DNA of 64,000 bases from JAAUTG01 sp964458705 (GCA_964458705.1 CAYWKD010000017.1:1-64000); one strand, 5' to 3'. Numbered from the stretch's first letter, positions 8,795 to 18,430 are shown. Notes: a model not told the origin generated them from the letters alone. A program made the numbers and translations.

Positions 8795-11449
8795 ATGAGA
8801 ATTTTAATTACATTATTGTTTGTAGTAGCCACCTTGACAAGTTCAATGGCGCAGCGTATTGACGATTTATTTGATACGGAACTGGCACCATTCTATCATG
8901 GAGTAGCTTCTGGTGATCCTTTACAGGATCGAGTAATCATCTGGACAAAAGTAACAACTGATTTACCATCAGTAGAGGTGAGTTGGCAAATGGCCACAGA
9001 TACCGCTATGACTGATATTGTAGCATCGGGGATGGTTACAACAACTGCTGACAGAGACTACACGGTAAAAATTGATGTAACTGGGCTGGACGCTAACTCG
9101 ACTTACTATTATGCTTTTAATGCTTTGAACAAGAATTCATTGGTGGGCAGAACCAAAACGGCTCCAACTGCTGATGAAGCAGAGCACTTGAAGTTTGTTC
9201 TTATCTCTTGTAGCAACTACAACTGGGGATATTTTAACGTCTATGATCGAATTGCAGATCGCAATGATCTGGATGCTGTCATCCATGTTGGAGACTACAT
9301 CTATGAATACGGTGAAAGTCAGCCTTATCAAAACTTGTCATTAGACCGAATAACTTCTCCAGCAAACGAGATTCTTTCCTTAGAAGATTATCGCGAGCGT
9401 TATTCTTTGTATCGCTTAAATAAGGAATTAAGAAGAGCGCATCAACAGCACCCTTTTATTGTAACTTGGGATGATCACGAAGTAGCTAACGATGCCTATG
9501 ATGGTGGTGCGGAAAATCATCAACCAGAAACAGAAGGAGACTATGAAGTTCGCAAAGCAATAGCAACGCAGGCGTACTTCGAGTGGTTACCAATAAGAGA
9601 CAATGGCGTACAACAGGTATATCGCAGGTTTGATTACGGCAATTTGGTGGATTTATTTGTCTTAGATACGCGCCATGAAATGCGTTCTATTCAGCCAACT
9701 TCTATGCTAAATCAAGATTTTAATGATCTCAGAACCTTACTTGGTGAAGAGCAAAAGTCATGGCTATTTGAAGGATTAAATACCTCAGAAGCAAAGTGGA
9801 AAGTCATTGCACAGCAAGTGATGTTTTCTCCATTTAATGTCGGCTTTGCGGCAAATGGTGGTGCATTGACTAACTTAGACTCTATTTTAGCAGTTGAAAA
9901 TATTTTCTTAGACATTTGGGATGGCTATCCAGCAGAGCGTCAACAAATTGTAGAAGAAATTGAGACCAACAATATCGAGGATGTAGTCATTTTATCTGGT
10001 GATATTCATTCTGCTTTTGCACTTGATGTAACGACTCAACCTGTACTTTATCCAGTTCCTCAAACGAACTATCTACCTTTTCCTAATCCTGGATACAATC
10101 CAGAGACAGGTGCAGGGTCAGTAGCAGTAGAGTTTATAACGCCATCTGTATCCGCAGCTAATTTTGATGAGAACATTGGAGCAGAATTGAGTGCTCAGTT
10201 TTCTTTTATTATGAATAATGACTTAGGTCTTGTACCAGGTACACCGATTGTTTATAACCCACACATGAAGTACAACGACTTAGTAAACCACGGTTATGTC
10301 TTATTAGACATTAAACAAGATAGTGTACAAGGCAACTTTTACTTTGTACCAACTGTGAGTGAAATTACAGATGAAGAATCATTCGGTGTAGGATTGAGAA
10401 CATTGAGCGGTGAAAACCACTTGGTAGGTAACCAGCTAGAAAGTGCTCCAAAAACTGTACAAGCAATTCCAGCACCAGCTAAGCCTCTAGTAACTGAAGT
10501 TGCTACGGCAAAAGTACAAATCATTCATAACGCTTTTAATAGAACAGTTAATGTATTTGCAAATGGCGGAGCTTTGTTAGAGTCATTTGCTTACCGAACC
10601 GCTACACCTTATGTTGAGGTGCCAGCAGATGTCGAACTAACGCTAGATATTATTCCTGTGATTGCAGCAGAGGAAGCTATTTCAACTACTGCTACTTTTG
10701 AGGCAGGCAAGACTTACGTGGTAGTAGCAAATGGTACATTTAATACAAATGATGAATTTCCTGTAACTTTAGCTGTATTTGAGGGTGGAAGAGAAACAGC
10801 AAGTGCCAATGGAAACCTTGATTTACAGTTCTTCCATGGTTCATACAATGCACCAGAAGTAGATATTACAACAGGTGGAAGTATTGTATTCGATAATGTG
10901 GCTTATGGCAATTTTGCAGCAGACTACGTGAGTGTGCCAGCAGATGCTTATATCCTAGATGTTACACCAGCTAACGACAACGGCAGTATTGTCGCTTCAT
11001 ACAATGCTAACTTAGGGTTTTGGAAAAATAAAACAGCTCTTGTTTTTGCAAGTGGCGACTTTGCAGCGGGTAAATTCCAACCTTGGGTAGCACTTTCAAA
11101 TGGTGGAACATTTCCACTTTCAGCAGTGAGCAATGATAGCCAAATAGCTATTACACCAGCAGCAGCCACAGCAGGATTAGCAAGCGTAGAAGATGTATTA
11201 GTGACAGCTATTTATCCAAACCCAAGTCAGGATGCCAACACAATTCGTTTCTTATTGAACGAAGCGGGCAAGTTGACTATTGACTTAATGGATGCACAGG
11301 GTAAACTATTGAAATCGGTCTTTAGTGGACAGCAAGAAAAGGGTGCTTACACTATTACAAATGAGTTGAACGATTTGGATGCAGGCATTTATTTCTATCG
11401 CCTAGTTTTCAACGATAAAGTGTTGACCCAACGATTCATAAAACAATAA
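8795..11449 (+). CDS. PhoD-like alkaline phosphatase with DUF4397 repeats and T9SS type A signal
   Basis: 884 residues. A signal peptide ending near SSMAQ is followed by a PhoD N-terminal fibronectin-like domain (FYHGVASGDP near the start) and the PhoD metallophosphatase domain, with metal-site segments HVGDYIYEYG, TWDDHEVANDAYDGG and LSGDIHSAF. Residues from about 565 to 790 look like two DUF4397 beta domains (VQIIHNAFNRTVNVFANG and LQFFHGSYNAPEVDI). The final ~80 residues (AIYPNPSQDAN ... GIYFYRLVF ... RFIKQ) are a type A T9SS sorting domain. The enzyme should hydrolyse phosphodiesters or monoesters at the cell surface, probably using Ca/Fe as known PhoD does. The DUF4397 insertion is unusual relative to classic PhoD (about 550 residues) and may bind surface polymer. 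Confidence 0.92.
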   Translation: MRILITLLFVVATLTSSMAQRIDDLFDTELAPFYHGVASGDPLQDRVIIWTKVTTDLPSVEVSWQMATDTAMTDIVASGMVTTTADRDYTVKIDVTGLDANSTYYYAFNALNKNSLVGRTKTAPTADEAEHLKFVLISCSNYNWGYFNVYDRIADRNDLDAVIHVGDYIYEYGESQPYQNLSLDRITSPANEILSLEDYRERYSLYRLNKELRRAHQQHPFIVTWDDHEVANDAYDGGAENHQPETEGDYEVRKAIATQAYFEWLPIRDNGVQQVYRRFDYGNLVDLFVLDTRHEMRSIQPTSMLNQDFNDLRTLLGEEQKSWLFEGLNTSEAKWKVIAQQVMFSPFNVGFAANGGALTNLDSILAVENIFLDIWDGYPAERQQIVEEIETNNIEDVVILSGDIHSAFALDVTTQPVLYPVPQTNYLPFPNPGYNPETGAGSVAVEFITPSVSAANFDENIGAELSAQFSFIMNNDLGLVPGTPIVYNPHMKYNDLVNHGYVLLDIKQDSVQGNFYFVPTVSEITDEESFGVGLRTLSGENHLVGNQLESAPKTVQAIPAPAKPLVTEVATAKVQIIHNAFNRTVNVFANGGALLESFAYRTATPYVEVPADVELTLDIIPVIAAEEAISTTATFEAGKTYVVVANGTFNTNDEFPVTLAVFEGGRETASANGNLDLQFFHGSYNAPEVDITTGGSIVFDNVAYGNFAADYVSVPADAYILDVTPANDNGSIVASYNANLGFWKNKTALVFASGDFAAGKFQPWVALSNGGTFPLSAVSNDSQIAITPAAATAGLASVEDVLVTAIYPNPSQDANTIRFLLNEAGKLTIDLMDAQGKLLKSVFSGQQEKGAYTITNELNDLDAGIYFYRLVFNDKVLTQRFIKQ

Positions 11450-11466
11450 ATACTAGCTATTTTAAC

Positions 11467-11536
11467 GCTGAACACTTATCTACAGAATTTTCTGAATTTC
11501 TAAAACTTTTGGAAAACGATGTAATAAGTGTTCAGC
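11467..11536. terminator. Long-loop inverted repeat between convergent phoD-like and helicase genes
   Basis: GCTGAACACTTAT at 11467-11479 is the exact reverse complement of 11524-11536, leaving a 44-base loop that itself contains a small CAGAA/TTCTG hairpin. It fills the gap between two convergent stop codons and is followed on the plus strand by a T-run. A bidirectional terminator is the simplest reading. Confidence 0.6.
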
Positions 11537-11537
11537 A

Positions 11538-12785
11538 CTACTTTTTTTTCTGTTTCTTTTTGAGCTTTCGCTCTTTCTCAGCAGTTTCAGCCTTTTCCAT
11601 TAAATGACGCCAATCACTCTGAGCGACTTGATTAAGTATTAGTGTTTGTTTATAGTCACCACTTTCGATAGGCAATACCTCGATTGCACCACCGATAAAA
11701 TCCTCAATTTTTTGTAAAAGTGCCTGTTCGTCTGGACTACAAAAAGATAGTGCTTCTCCACGATGCTTAGCACGCCCTGTTCGTCCTACCCGATGTACAT
11801 AATTTTCAGCTTGCTCTGGCAGATCATAATTCACGACGTATTCTACATTGGGGATATCAATGCCTCTAGCACTAATATCGGTGGCAATTAAAATTTTTGT
11901 TTTGCCCAATTTAAACTCTTCTAATATTGCATTTCTACTTTTCTGAGTTTTATCGCCATGCAGCGTAAGGCTTTCTATACTTACTCGCTCCATCGCTTTT
12001 TTTACTCGCTCGGCTCGAACTTTCGTCCGCACAAATATCAATATCTTGCTTTCAGGATTTTCATTAATCAGTCGTTCTAAGAAAAAGCGTTTATGATCCA
12101 TTTCAATATAGGCAACCTGATGGTGTACATTTTTGGCTACTGGATTTTTTGGAGAAATCTGAATTCGAATAGCTTCTGATTTGACCAATGAATAAGCTGT
12201 TTTCTTAATTTTCTTATCAATGGTGGCAGAGAAAAAAAGCGTTTGTCTTTTAGAAGGCAAGTACTTAATTAAATCACGGATATCTTTAATAAAGCCCAGA
12301 TCAAGCATTTGATCTGCTTCATCTAAGACTAAAATATTTATTTTATTCATATCCAGATAGCCTTGACTTCTTAAGTCGAACAAGCGACCTGGAGTAGCGA
12401 TCAGTATATCAATGCCTCGCTGTAATTGAGCGATTTGCGGGTCTTGCTCCACACCACCGTATATGGCATAAGTTTTTACTTTCGTGAATCGTCCGATCTC
12501 CTTAAATACTTCCATGACTTGAATTGCCAATTCATGGGTGGGTGTCATCACAATACATTTAATGCCTTCCACCCTTTTGCTCGATTTTTGACGATGCAAA
12601 ATGTGCAGGATAGGAATCACGTAGGCAGCCGTTTTCCCTGTTCCTGTTTGAGCGATTGCCAGTACATCTTCCAACTTTAAAATAGAAGGAATTGCTTTGT
12701 ACTGAATATCAGTAGGACGACGGAAACCTAGTGTTTTCAGACTTTGTTTGATCTCTTCTACAATATTATATTCTTCAAACTTCAT
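11538..12785 (-). CDS. DEAD-box RNA helicase (RhlE/SrmB type)
   Basis: 415 residues with the full set of DEAD-box motifs: Q motif (FRRPTDIQYKAIP), Walker A AQTGTGKT (residues 45-52), PTHELAIQ, DEAD (VLDEADQMLD), SAT, ARGIDIPNVEYVVNYDLP and HRVGRTGR. It should unwind short RNA duplexes with ATP, in ribosome assembly or mRNA turnover. The C-terminus is a short lysine-rich tail (LKKKQKKK), a usual RNA-binding extension. It has no operon partner: the next gene upstream is 79 bases away on the same strand. Confidence 0.95.
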   Translation of the reverse strand: MKFEEYNIVEEIKQSLKTLGFRRPTDIQYKAIPSILKLEDVLAIAQTGTGKTAAYVIPILHILHRQKSSKRVEGIKCIVMTPTHELAIQVMEVFKEIGRFTKVKTYAIYGGVEQDPQIAQLQRGIDILIATPGRLFDLRSQGYLDMNKINILVLDEADQMLDLGFIKDIRDLIKYLPSKRQTLFFSATIDKKIKKTAYSLVKSEAIRIQISPKNPVAKNVHHQVAYIEMDHKRFFLERLINENPESKILIFVRTKVRAERVKKAMERVSIESLTLHGDKTQKSRNAILEEFKLGKTKILIATDISARGIDIPNVEYVVNYDLPEQAENYVHRVGRTGRAKHRGEALSFCSPDEQALLQKIEDFIGGAIEVLPIESGDYKQTLILNQVAQSDWRHLMEKAETAEKERKLKKKQKKK

Positions 12786-12864
12786 ATTTCGAGAGTAGCG
12801 TAGATTTATCCAACCTGTGTTTTGTTCTTTTTAATTCAAAGATTCACAAATCTACTTGACTATT

Positions 12865-13752
12865 TTATTTTAGAAAGCGAACCTCCGCAAAGAAACGTGC
12901 ATCAATAATACCTAATATCTGTGCTAAGGTTTCAGAGGTAACTAAAACTACATTAGTTTTTTGTTCCTTTAAGGTATCAGGAATGCGTCCAACTACTTTT
13001 GCATAGGCAGATCGTTTACTTGAAGGATTGTAGATTCTTATCACTGAATGAATGGGTGCATATTGATGTAAAACGGTAAATCCTGATTTCATTTTACCCG
13101 ATTGTATTACCTTTACTAGCCCCTTTTGAATCCATTCTTCTTTTTTTACTAGCTCGACTTGATATTCGTTGCGTAGCTTGTAATGCTCTCGTAGAATTGG
13201 ATTATTGTCAAAATTAATATCATCGTCAGGAATGAAACGAGAAGCAGGCTGCACTCCTTTCACGCTCATCCAGCCGACAAAAAGTTGTTGTTTTTCCTTC
13301 AAATGAGCGTCCACAAGTCCATTGCGCTCCATCATTACTTCCTTTGGTATTCTAAAATAGTTTCGACTAATAGTGTATAGTGTTTGTCCTCGGCCTACTA
13401 CAAAATATACAGGAATATGCGTTTGGGGCGTAATTGTTTCGTCTTTAAACCGTATAATTGCTCTATTGGGAATTGGGATGCGTATAGCATCTCCTACTTT
13501 AGCTGAACTATTTTTATACTGAGGATTATAAAAGTAGAGATCATCAAGCGTGAGATTATAAAACTGAGCCAACGAAAACAGGGTTTGCTTGGGTGCGAGA
13601 ATATGCTTAAATATCTTTTTGCCATATTCTCCTAATTCTAAAAAAACAGTATCGCTAGTTGTGAGATAATTCAAGCTATCACCTGTATATGCTTTGGCTT
13701 GAGTAGATAAAATGAAGAAAATAACATATAAAACAATCTTTTTTATTTGCAT
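12865..13752 (-). CDS. LysM-domain exported protein with C-terminal beta-barrel-like domain
   Basis: About 295 residues when started at the ATG at 13752, which places a clean signal peptide (MQIKKIVLYVIFFILSTQAKA) at the N-terminus; a longer frame to 13833 adds an unlikely leader. Two LysM motifs are visible: one in the ILAPKQTLFSLAQFYNLTLDD region with the following NPQYKN...GDAIRIP, the second VVGRGQTLYTISRNYFRI. LysM binds peptidoglycan glycan chains. The last ~100 residues (SGFTVLHQYAPIHSVIRIYNPSSKR ... VGRIPDT) resemble an RlpA-like double-psi beta-barrel. Probably a periplasmic cell-wall protein; whether it has enzyme activity cannot be told. It is divergent from kdsB. Confidence 0.8.
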   Translation of the reverse strand: MQIKKIVLYVIFFILSTQAKAYTGDSLNYLTTSDTVFLELGEYGKKIFKHILAPKQTLFSLAQFYNLTLDDLYFYNPQYKNSSAKVGDAIRIPIPNRAIIRFKDETITPQTHIPVYFVVGRGQTLYTISRNYFRIPKEVMMERNGLVDAHLKEKQQLFVGWMSVKGVQPASRFIPDDDINFDNNPILREHYKLRNEYQVELVKKEEWIQKGLVKVIQSGKMKSGFTVLHQYAPIHSVIRIYNPSSKRSAYAKVVGRIPDTLKEQKTNVVLVTSETLAQILGIIDARFFAEVRFLK

Positions 13753-13876
13753 AATCTCTAAAGTTTTGGGTTTTGATCTATGGTCGATAATTAAAATTAA
13801 CACTATTGAACGACGAAACACTACTAATATCAACGTTTAATAAAGCCCAATTAGTTCGATAACTAAGCGTAAAACT

Positions 13877-14620
13877 ATGAAAGTTCTAGGAGTTATACCC
13901 GCTCGCTATCAGTCTTCAAGATTTCCTGGAAAGCCTTTGGTAAAGATAGGCGACCGCTCCATGGTACAGCGAGTTTATGATCGAGTTCAGGCAGCTAGTT
14001 TGATTGATGAAGTCATTGTAGCAACTGACCATCAGGAAATTTTTGAACATCTGACAAGTTCTGACTGCGCCGTGGTTATGACTTCTGAGTCGCATCAAAG
14101 TGGAACAGATCGAGTTGCAGAAGTCGCTCAAAAGTATTCTGATTTTGAGCTTATCATCAATATCCAAGGAGATGAACCTTTCATTCATTCTTCGCAAATT
14201 AATGCTATTGTTGAACCTTTTTTAAGGAATGCATCAACACAAATAGTAACGCTAGCAAGAAAGATAAATGAGCCTGAAGCACTCTTCAGCCCCCACGTTG
14301 TTAAAGTACTATTTGACGCCCAGCACAATGCCATCTATTTTAGTCGGCAGCCCCTACCCTACTTGCGCGATATTAAGCAAGCTGAGTGGTTACAGCATCA
14401 CAATTTTTATCAACACATTGGTTTGTACGGATTCAAGAGAAAAACTCTATTGGAAATAACCCAACTGCCACAGAGCAAGCTAGAAAAAGCAGAATCGCTA
14501 GAACAATTACGCTGGTTAGAGCATCAATATCCTATTCAAATTGCTATCACCGATCAAGCTAGTTATGGAATTGATACTCCCGAAGACCTAGAACGAATAA
14601 AAAGATTGTTTGACCTATAA
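13877..14620 (+). CDS. kdsB: 3-deoxy-manno-octulosonate cytidylyltransferase
   Basis: 247 residues, the usual KdsB length. It activates Kdo as CMP-Kdo for lipid A-core assembly in the cytoplasm. The nucleotide-binding N-terminus IPARYQSSRFPGKPL, the DEVIVATDH strand, the SGTDRVAEV motif and the NIQGDEPFI metal/substrate motif are all present. It is the first gene of a run with two acyltransferases (10-base gap to the next), a context that fits lipid and envelope synthesis. Confidence 0.96.
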   Translation: MKVLGVIPARYQSSRFPGKPLVKIGDRSMVQRVYDRVQAASLIDEVIVATDHQEIFEHLTSSDCAVVMTSESHQSGTDRVAEVAQKYSDFELIINIQGDEPFIHSSQINAIVEPFLRNASTQIVTLARKINEPEALFSPHVVKVLFDAQHNAIYFSRQPLPYLRDIKQAEWLQHHNFYQHIGLYGFKRKTLLEITQLPQSKLEKAESLEQLRWLEHQYPIQIAITDQASYGIDTPEDLERIKRLFDL

Positions 14621-14630
14621 ATTCTGAAGA

Positions 14631-15932
14631 ATGCTCTATTTTATGATTCGCCCATTTGCAAGACTGGGTTTATTAGCTCTTTGCCGTAATATCTTCATTA
14701 GCAACACCAAAGTGCTAAAAAATGATCGTCCAGTTATTTTAGCTTCCAATCATCCTACCGCATTTCTTGAACCTTGCATCTTAGCTTGTTTTCTTCCCTA
14801 TCCTATTCATTATGTGGTGCGAGCCGATTTTTTCAGGAACGCTTTTATTACTCAAGTAATGTATAGCCTACACCTCATTCCTATTCATCGTCGTAGAAAT
14901 TCAGACTATCGAGATTTAAAGCAGAACTTTGATCTGATTGAAGATATGCAACAAAAACTAAACGATAATACTATTCTCATGGTGTTGGTAGAGGGTAGTG
15001 CAAGTATCAAAAAGCAACTACGACCATTACAAAAGGGCGTTGGCAGGATTGCTTTTGGTACGTATGAACGATTCAAAAGAGAAGACATTGAAATCATACC
15101 TGTTGGTGTAAATTTTGATGATGCAAGTAAACCTAGATTAACCACAATGATTGGCTTGGGTGAGCCCATTCTACTAAAGAATTATCTGCATCTATACTGC
15201 GAAAACAAGGCAAAAGCAATTAATCAATTAGTTAAAGATATTCGTTTAGGAATACGTGAAAATACAATTCACTTAGACGATGTAGAAAATGACGAGTTGC
15301 TTTTAGAACAATGGCTTGAGCTATATAGAAATGAAAATCCGACGCCAAGGTTTCCTATTTTTCAAGTCAGTCAAAAAGTGCTAAAACAAGAACAAAATCT
15401 TAGCGATTTCATAAATACACTATCCGAAAGTAAGAAAATGGAGGCTAAACAAAAAACAAGCCATTATTTTCAAAACTTAGCCCAATATCAGATTACAGAT
15501 ATAGCTATTAAAAAAGAGGCTCCGTTGTCTTCGCTTATCCTTTATGCACTGGGTTTTCTACCGATGTGGATAGGCTATTTACTCAATTTCCTACCTACTC
15601 TTATTGGTATGAGCATAGCAAAGAAAAAAGTAAAAAGAGTTCAGTATTTCGTACCAGTTGCTTGGGGTATTGGTAATATGTTGTACTTGCTTTGTCTCAT
15701 TTTGCTATCTATCATTGTTATCCTCTGCGCTTTTCAGTATCCATTAATACTTGTTTTATTCCCTGTCATCATTGCTGCTACGCTTCTGCTAGGCTATCTG
15801 TCCATCATCTACTTTGAAAACTGGCAAGAATGGCTCATCATCAGAAGAAGTAGTCGCCTCGACAAAGCAATAAAAACAAGACTCAACATTCAGCGAAACG
15901 AAATTTTATCTTACTTTGGTCATTTGATTTAA
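14631..15932 (+). CDS. PlsC-like acyltransferase, first of a tandem pair
   Basis: 433 residues. The N-terminal ~220 residues are a lysophospholipid acyltransferase domain: ASNHPTAFLEP carries the catalytic His, then a VEGSASIKK segment at the EGT-motif position and RPLQKGVGRIAFG. The acidic partner of the His is Glu six residues on (HX5E) where classical PlsC has HX4D. The C-terminal part has helical charged sequence and then hydrophobic stretches (about residues 305-330 and 350-400) that should be membrane spans. Probable acylation of glycerolipid or a lipid A/ornithine-lipid precursor at the inner membrane; substrate unknown. Sits 10 bases after kdsB. Confidence 0.88.
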   Translation: MLYFMIRPFARLGLLALCRNIFISNTKVLKNDRPVILASNHPTAFLEPCILACFLPYPIHYVVRADFFRNAFITQVMYSLHLIPIHRRRNSDYRDLKQNFDLIEDMQQKLNDNTILMVLVEGSASIKKQLRPLQKGVGRIAFGTYERFKREDIEIIPVGVNFDDASKPRLTTMIGLGEPILLKNYLHLYCENKAKAINQLVKDIRLGIRENTIHLDDVENDELLLEQWLELYRNENPTPRFPIFQVSQKVLKQEQNLSDFINTLSESKKMEAKQKTSHYFQNLAQYQITDIAIKKEAPLSSLILYALGFLPMWIGYLLNFLPTLIGMSIAKKKVKRVQYFVPVAWGIGNMLYLLCLILLSIIVILCAFQYPLILVLFPVIIAATLLLGYLSIIYFENWQEWLIIRRSSRLDKAIKTRLNIQRNEILSYFGHLI

Positions 15933-15989
15933 AGGAGTACAAGTTACAGTTACTAATTTTGTACCTAACAATGCCAAAATTTATCTGAG

Positions 15990-17258
15990 ATGATCTACTG
16001 GTTTGGTAAGAATTTAGCGGCAGTTGCACAATTAGTTTTTTTTCGCAAAATCTATTTCATTGATGATCATTTGATGCCTAAAGAGAACCCTATTATTTTT
16101 GCCATTAATCATCCTACCGCCTTCACAGATTCTTTCGTTTTTATGGTTTACACCCATCATAATTGTCATTTCATATTGCGTGGCGATTTCTTCAAAACTT
16201 CTTCAATTATCAGATGGTTAATGAATCAAATTCGTCTGATTCCTGTGTTTCGAGCCAGAGATGGTTTTTCAGCTTTGCGGCAGAATCAGTTGTTATTTGA
16301 GCAATTCTACGAACTACTGCATCAAAAAGGTAGTATTTCCATCATGGTGGAAGGCTCGCATAACAAAGCAAAACGCCTGCGACCTGTGCAGCGAGGAATA
16401 GCACGCATTGCTTTTGGATTGTACGAAAAATATGGTGATACAGATTTAATAATTGCTCCAATTGGGTTGACTTACTCTGATGTTGCTGCTTTCAGAGGGA
16501 CAGTAGCAATAAAGTTTGCGGAACCCATCCTAATAAAAGATTATCTTGATGACTATCAAGTTAATAAACGAAAAACGGAGAAAGCACTTACAACAGAAAT
16601 TGAAAGTCGAATACGCCCCAATTTGGTGCATATTGAAAAAGCCGAAGATGACAGTTTGGCAGAAACTATCTTGGACATACACCGCAATCGCTCTAATATT
16701 CCTGCCTTATCCCCCTTTTCTAAAGACGGTACTCAATTAGAAAAGGAAATTCAATTAATCAACCGTTTTAATGAGTTAAAAGATGATGCCAAAGTTGAGT
16801 TGAAAGAAAAAGTAGTACATTATCAAAACCTTCTCAAGCAGAATAAGGTCAGCGATTTAGGAATAGGGAAGTCTAGTTATTTTAACATCTTCAATACTCT
16901 TATTGTCATCCTAGCTACACCGCTTTTTTTAGTCGGATTGGCTGCTAATGTCATTCCGCTACTCTTTACACTAAACATCCGTAAAAAGATCAAGAAAGAT
17001 GAGTTTAAAGGTTCTGTTACAATGGCAACTGGAATGTTTGCTTATGCTATTTACTTCCTAGCCCTGTTCGTGGTGGGTTTAATTATTGGCAAATGGTGGA
17101 GCATAGTAGGCGCATTAATCATTCCCATTTTGGGTTATGCAGCAGTTTTATATAGAGATTTATTCTTGCGATGGAATGCTGCTCGGAAAGTAAAGTCTTT
17201 GAAACAAACTACACAAGTAGCATTGAAATCATTAAGTGAAGCCATTTTGAAACTTTGA
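15990..17258 (+). CDS. PlsC-like acyltransferase, second of a tandem pair
   Basis: 422 residues, a clear paralogue of the gene just upstream with the same layout: N-terminal acyltransferase domain (AINHPTAFTDSF, VEGSHNKAKRLRPVQRGIARIAFG), a central charged helical region, then two or more membrane spans near residues 310-375. Here the His-acid pair is HX5D, and the rest of the motif is conserved, so this copy looks fully active. The 57-base gap after the first copy suggests cotranscription with kdsB and its paralogue. The duplication could split two acyl positions or two lipid classes; that is inference. Confidence 0.88.
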   Translation: MIYWFGKNLAAVAQLVFFRKIYFIDDHLMPKENPIIFAINHPTAFTDSFVFMVYTHHNCHFILRGDFFKTSSIIRWLMNQIRLIPVFRARDGFSALRQNQLLFEQFYELLHQKGSISIMVEGSHNKAKRLRPVQRGIARIAFGLYEKYGDTDLIIAPIGLTYSDVAAFRGTVAIKFAEPILIKDYLDDYQVNKRKTEKALTTEIESRIRPNLVHIEKAEDDSLAETILDIHRNRSNIPALSPFSKDGTQLEKEIQLINRFNELKDDAKVELKEKVVHYQNLLKQNKVSDLGIGKSSYFNIFNTLIVILATPLFLVGLAANVIPLLFTLNIRKKIKKDEFKGSVTMATGMFAYAIYFLALFVVGLIIGKWWSIVGALIIPILGYAAVLYRDLFLRWNAARKVKSLKQTTQVALKSLSEAILKL

Positions 17259-17283
17259 GCTTTGCTTATTAATCGAATTACAT

Positions 17284-18370
17284 TCAATTTTTGGACTCAT
17301 CAAACATCAGAAATGCTTTCAAGAAATTATCTAAGTCACCATTTAGCACAGCATCCGTCTGACTGGTTTGATAGTTGGTACGATGATCTTTTACTCTTCG
17401 ATCGTCCAATACATAGCTTCTAATTTGAGAGCCCCACTCGTTTTTGTTTTTAGTTGCTTCAATTTCGCCCTTTGCGGCACGCTGCTTTTCTAATTCCAGT
17501 TCATAGAGCCTAGACTTGAGCATTTGCAAAGCTTTTTCTCGATTGAGATGCTGCGAGCGCTCCTGTTGACATTCAACCACCAATCCAGAAGGAGCATGTC
17601 GAACACGCACTGCCGATTCTGTTTTATTGACGTGCTGTCCTCCTGCTCCACTTGCGCGAAAAGTGTCCCAGTCCAAATCTGCCGGATTAATTTCTACCTC
17701 AATACGATCATCCACCATTGGATGTACAAACACAGAAGCAAAAGAAGTCATACGTTTACCTTGAGCATTGAATGGACTCACTCGGACTAAGCGATGCACG
17801 CCATTTTCTCCTTTAAGCAAGCCAAAAACAAATTCGCCATTTATTTCAATTGCTACGGATTTAACTCCAGCAACATCACCATCTTGACGATTCAGTTCTG
17901 ACACTTTGTATCCTTGCTTCTCCGCCCACATAACGTACATACGTAAAAGCATTTCCGACCAGTCGCAGCTTTCTGTTCCACCAGCACCTGCATTAATTTC
18001 TAGCACAGCACTTAATTCATCTTCTGGTTGGTTTAAAGTGGAGCGGAACTCCAATTCTTCGACTGCTTCAATCGCAGCTTGATATTTCTGATCTACTTCC
18101 TCTTGAGTTGCTTCCTCTAACACCCTAAACTCCTCTAAGACCTCTACATCCTCCACAATTGTCTGAACCCTGCTGAAACTCTCCACCCACTTTTTGTGGC
18201 TTTTTAATGTTTTGAGTGTAGCTTCAGCGTAAGCGGGATCATCCCAAAAGTTAGGATCTAGGGATAATTGTTCTTTTTCTTCTATTTGTACTAAGCGGTT
18301 ATCCACGTCAAAGATACCCCCTTAACAATACCATACGGTCTTTTAGGTTCTTTAATTGATCGTCTGTCAT
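17284..18370 (-). CDS. prfB: Peptide chain release factor 2, expressed through a programmed +1 frameshift
   Basis: RF2 releases peptides at UGA and UAA. The main frame (17284-18309) carries the SPF anticodon-like tripeptide (VRVSPFNAQG) and the catalytic GGQ loop (GAGGQHVNKTESAVR). It lacks a proper ATG at its 5' end because the start lies in another frame: ATG at 18370 opens a 20-codon segment (MTDDQLKNLKDRMVLLRGYL) ending in CTT TGA C, with an AGGGGG Shine-Dalgarno-like stimulator just before it. A +1 slip on CTT at 18311-18313 reads GAC at 18307-18309 and joins the main frame, giving about 361 residues, a normal RF2 length. This is the known autoregulation: low RF2 lets the slip occur. The gene is single, upstream of it lies the FKBP lipoprotein gene on the same strand. 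Confidence 0.97.
18308..18322 (-). promoter_or_regulatory. prfB +1 frameshift site (AGGGGG, CTT, in-frame TGA)
   Basis: On the minus strand AGGGGGTATCTTTGAC reads across 18322-18307. AGGGGG (18322-18317) is the internal Shine-Dalgarno-like element, TAT a spacer, CTT (18313-18311) the slippery codon and TGA (18310-18308) the in-frame stop followed by C, which gives the weak UGAC context. It matches the E. coli prfB element base for base over this core. Confidence 0.95.
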
Positions 18371-18430
18371 AGTTTGATTATTGCTATTCGTAATTAGAAA
18401 CTATTTATTGGAGCATTACAATTTTTTGTT

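Noticed and set aside
18284..18306. GTG at 18306 as the true prfB start
   Set aside because: The upstream ATG with the classical frameshift signal gives a full-length RF2; the GTG is an internal codon of the shifted frame.
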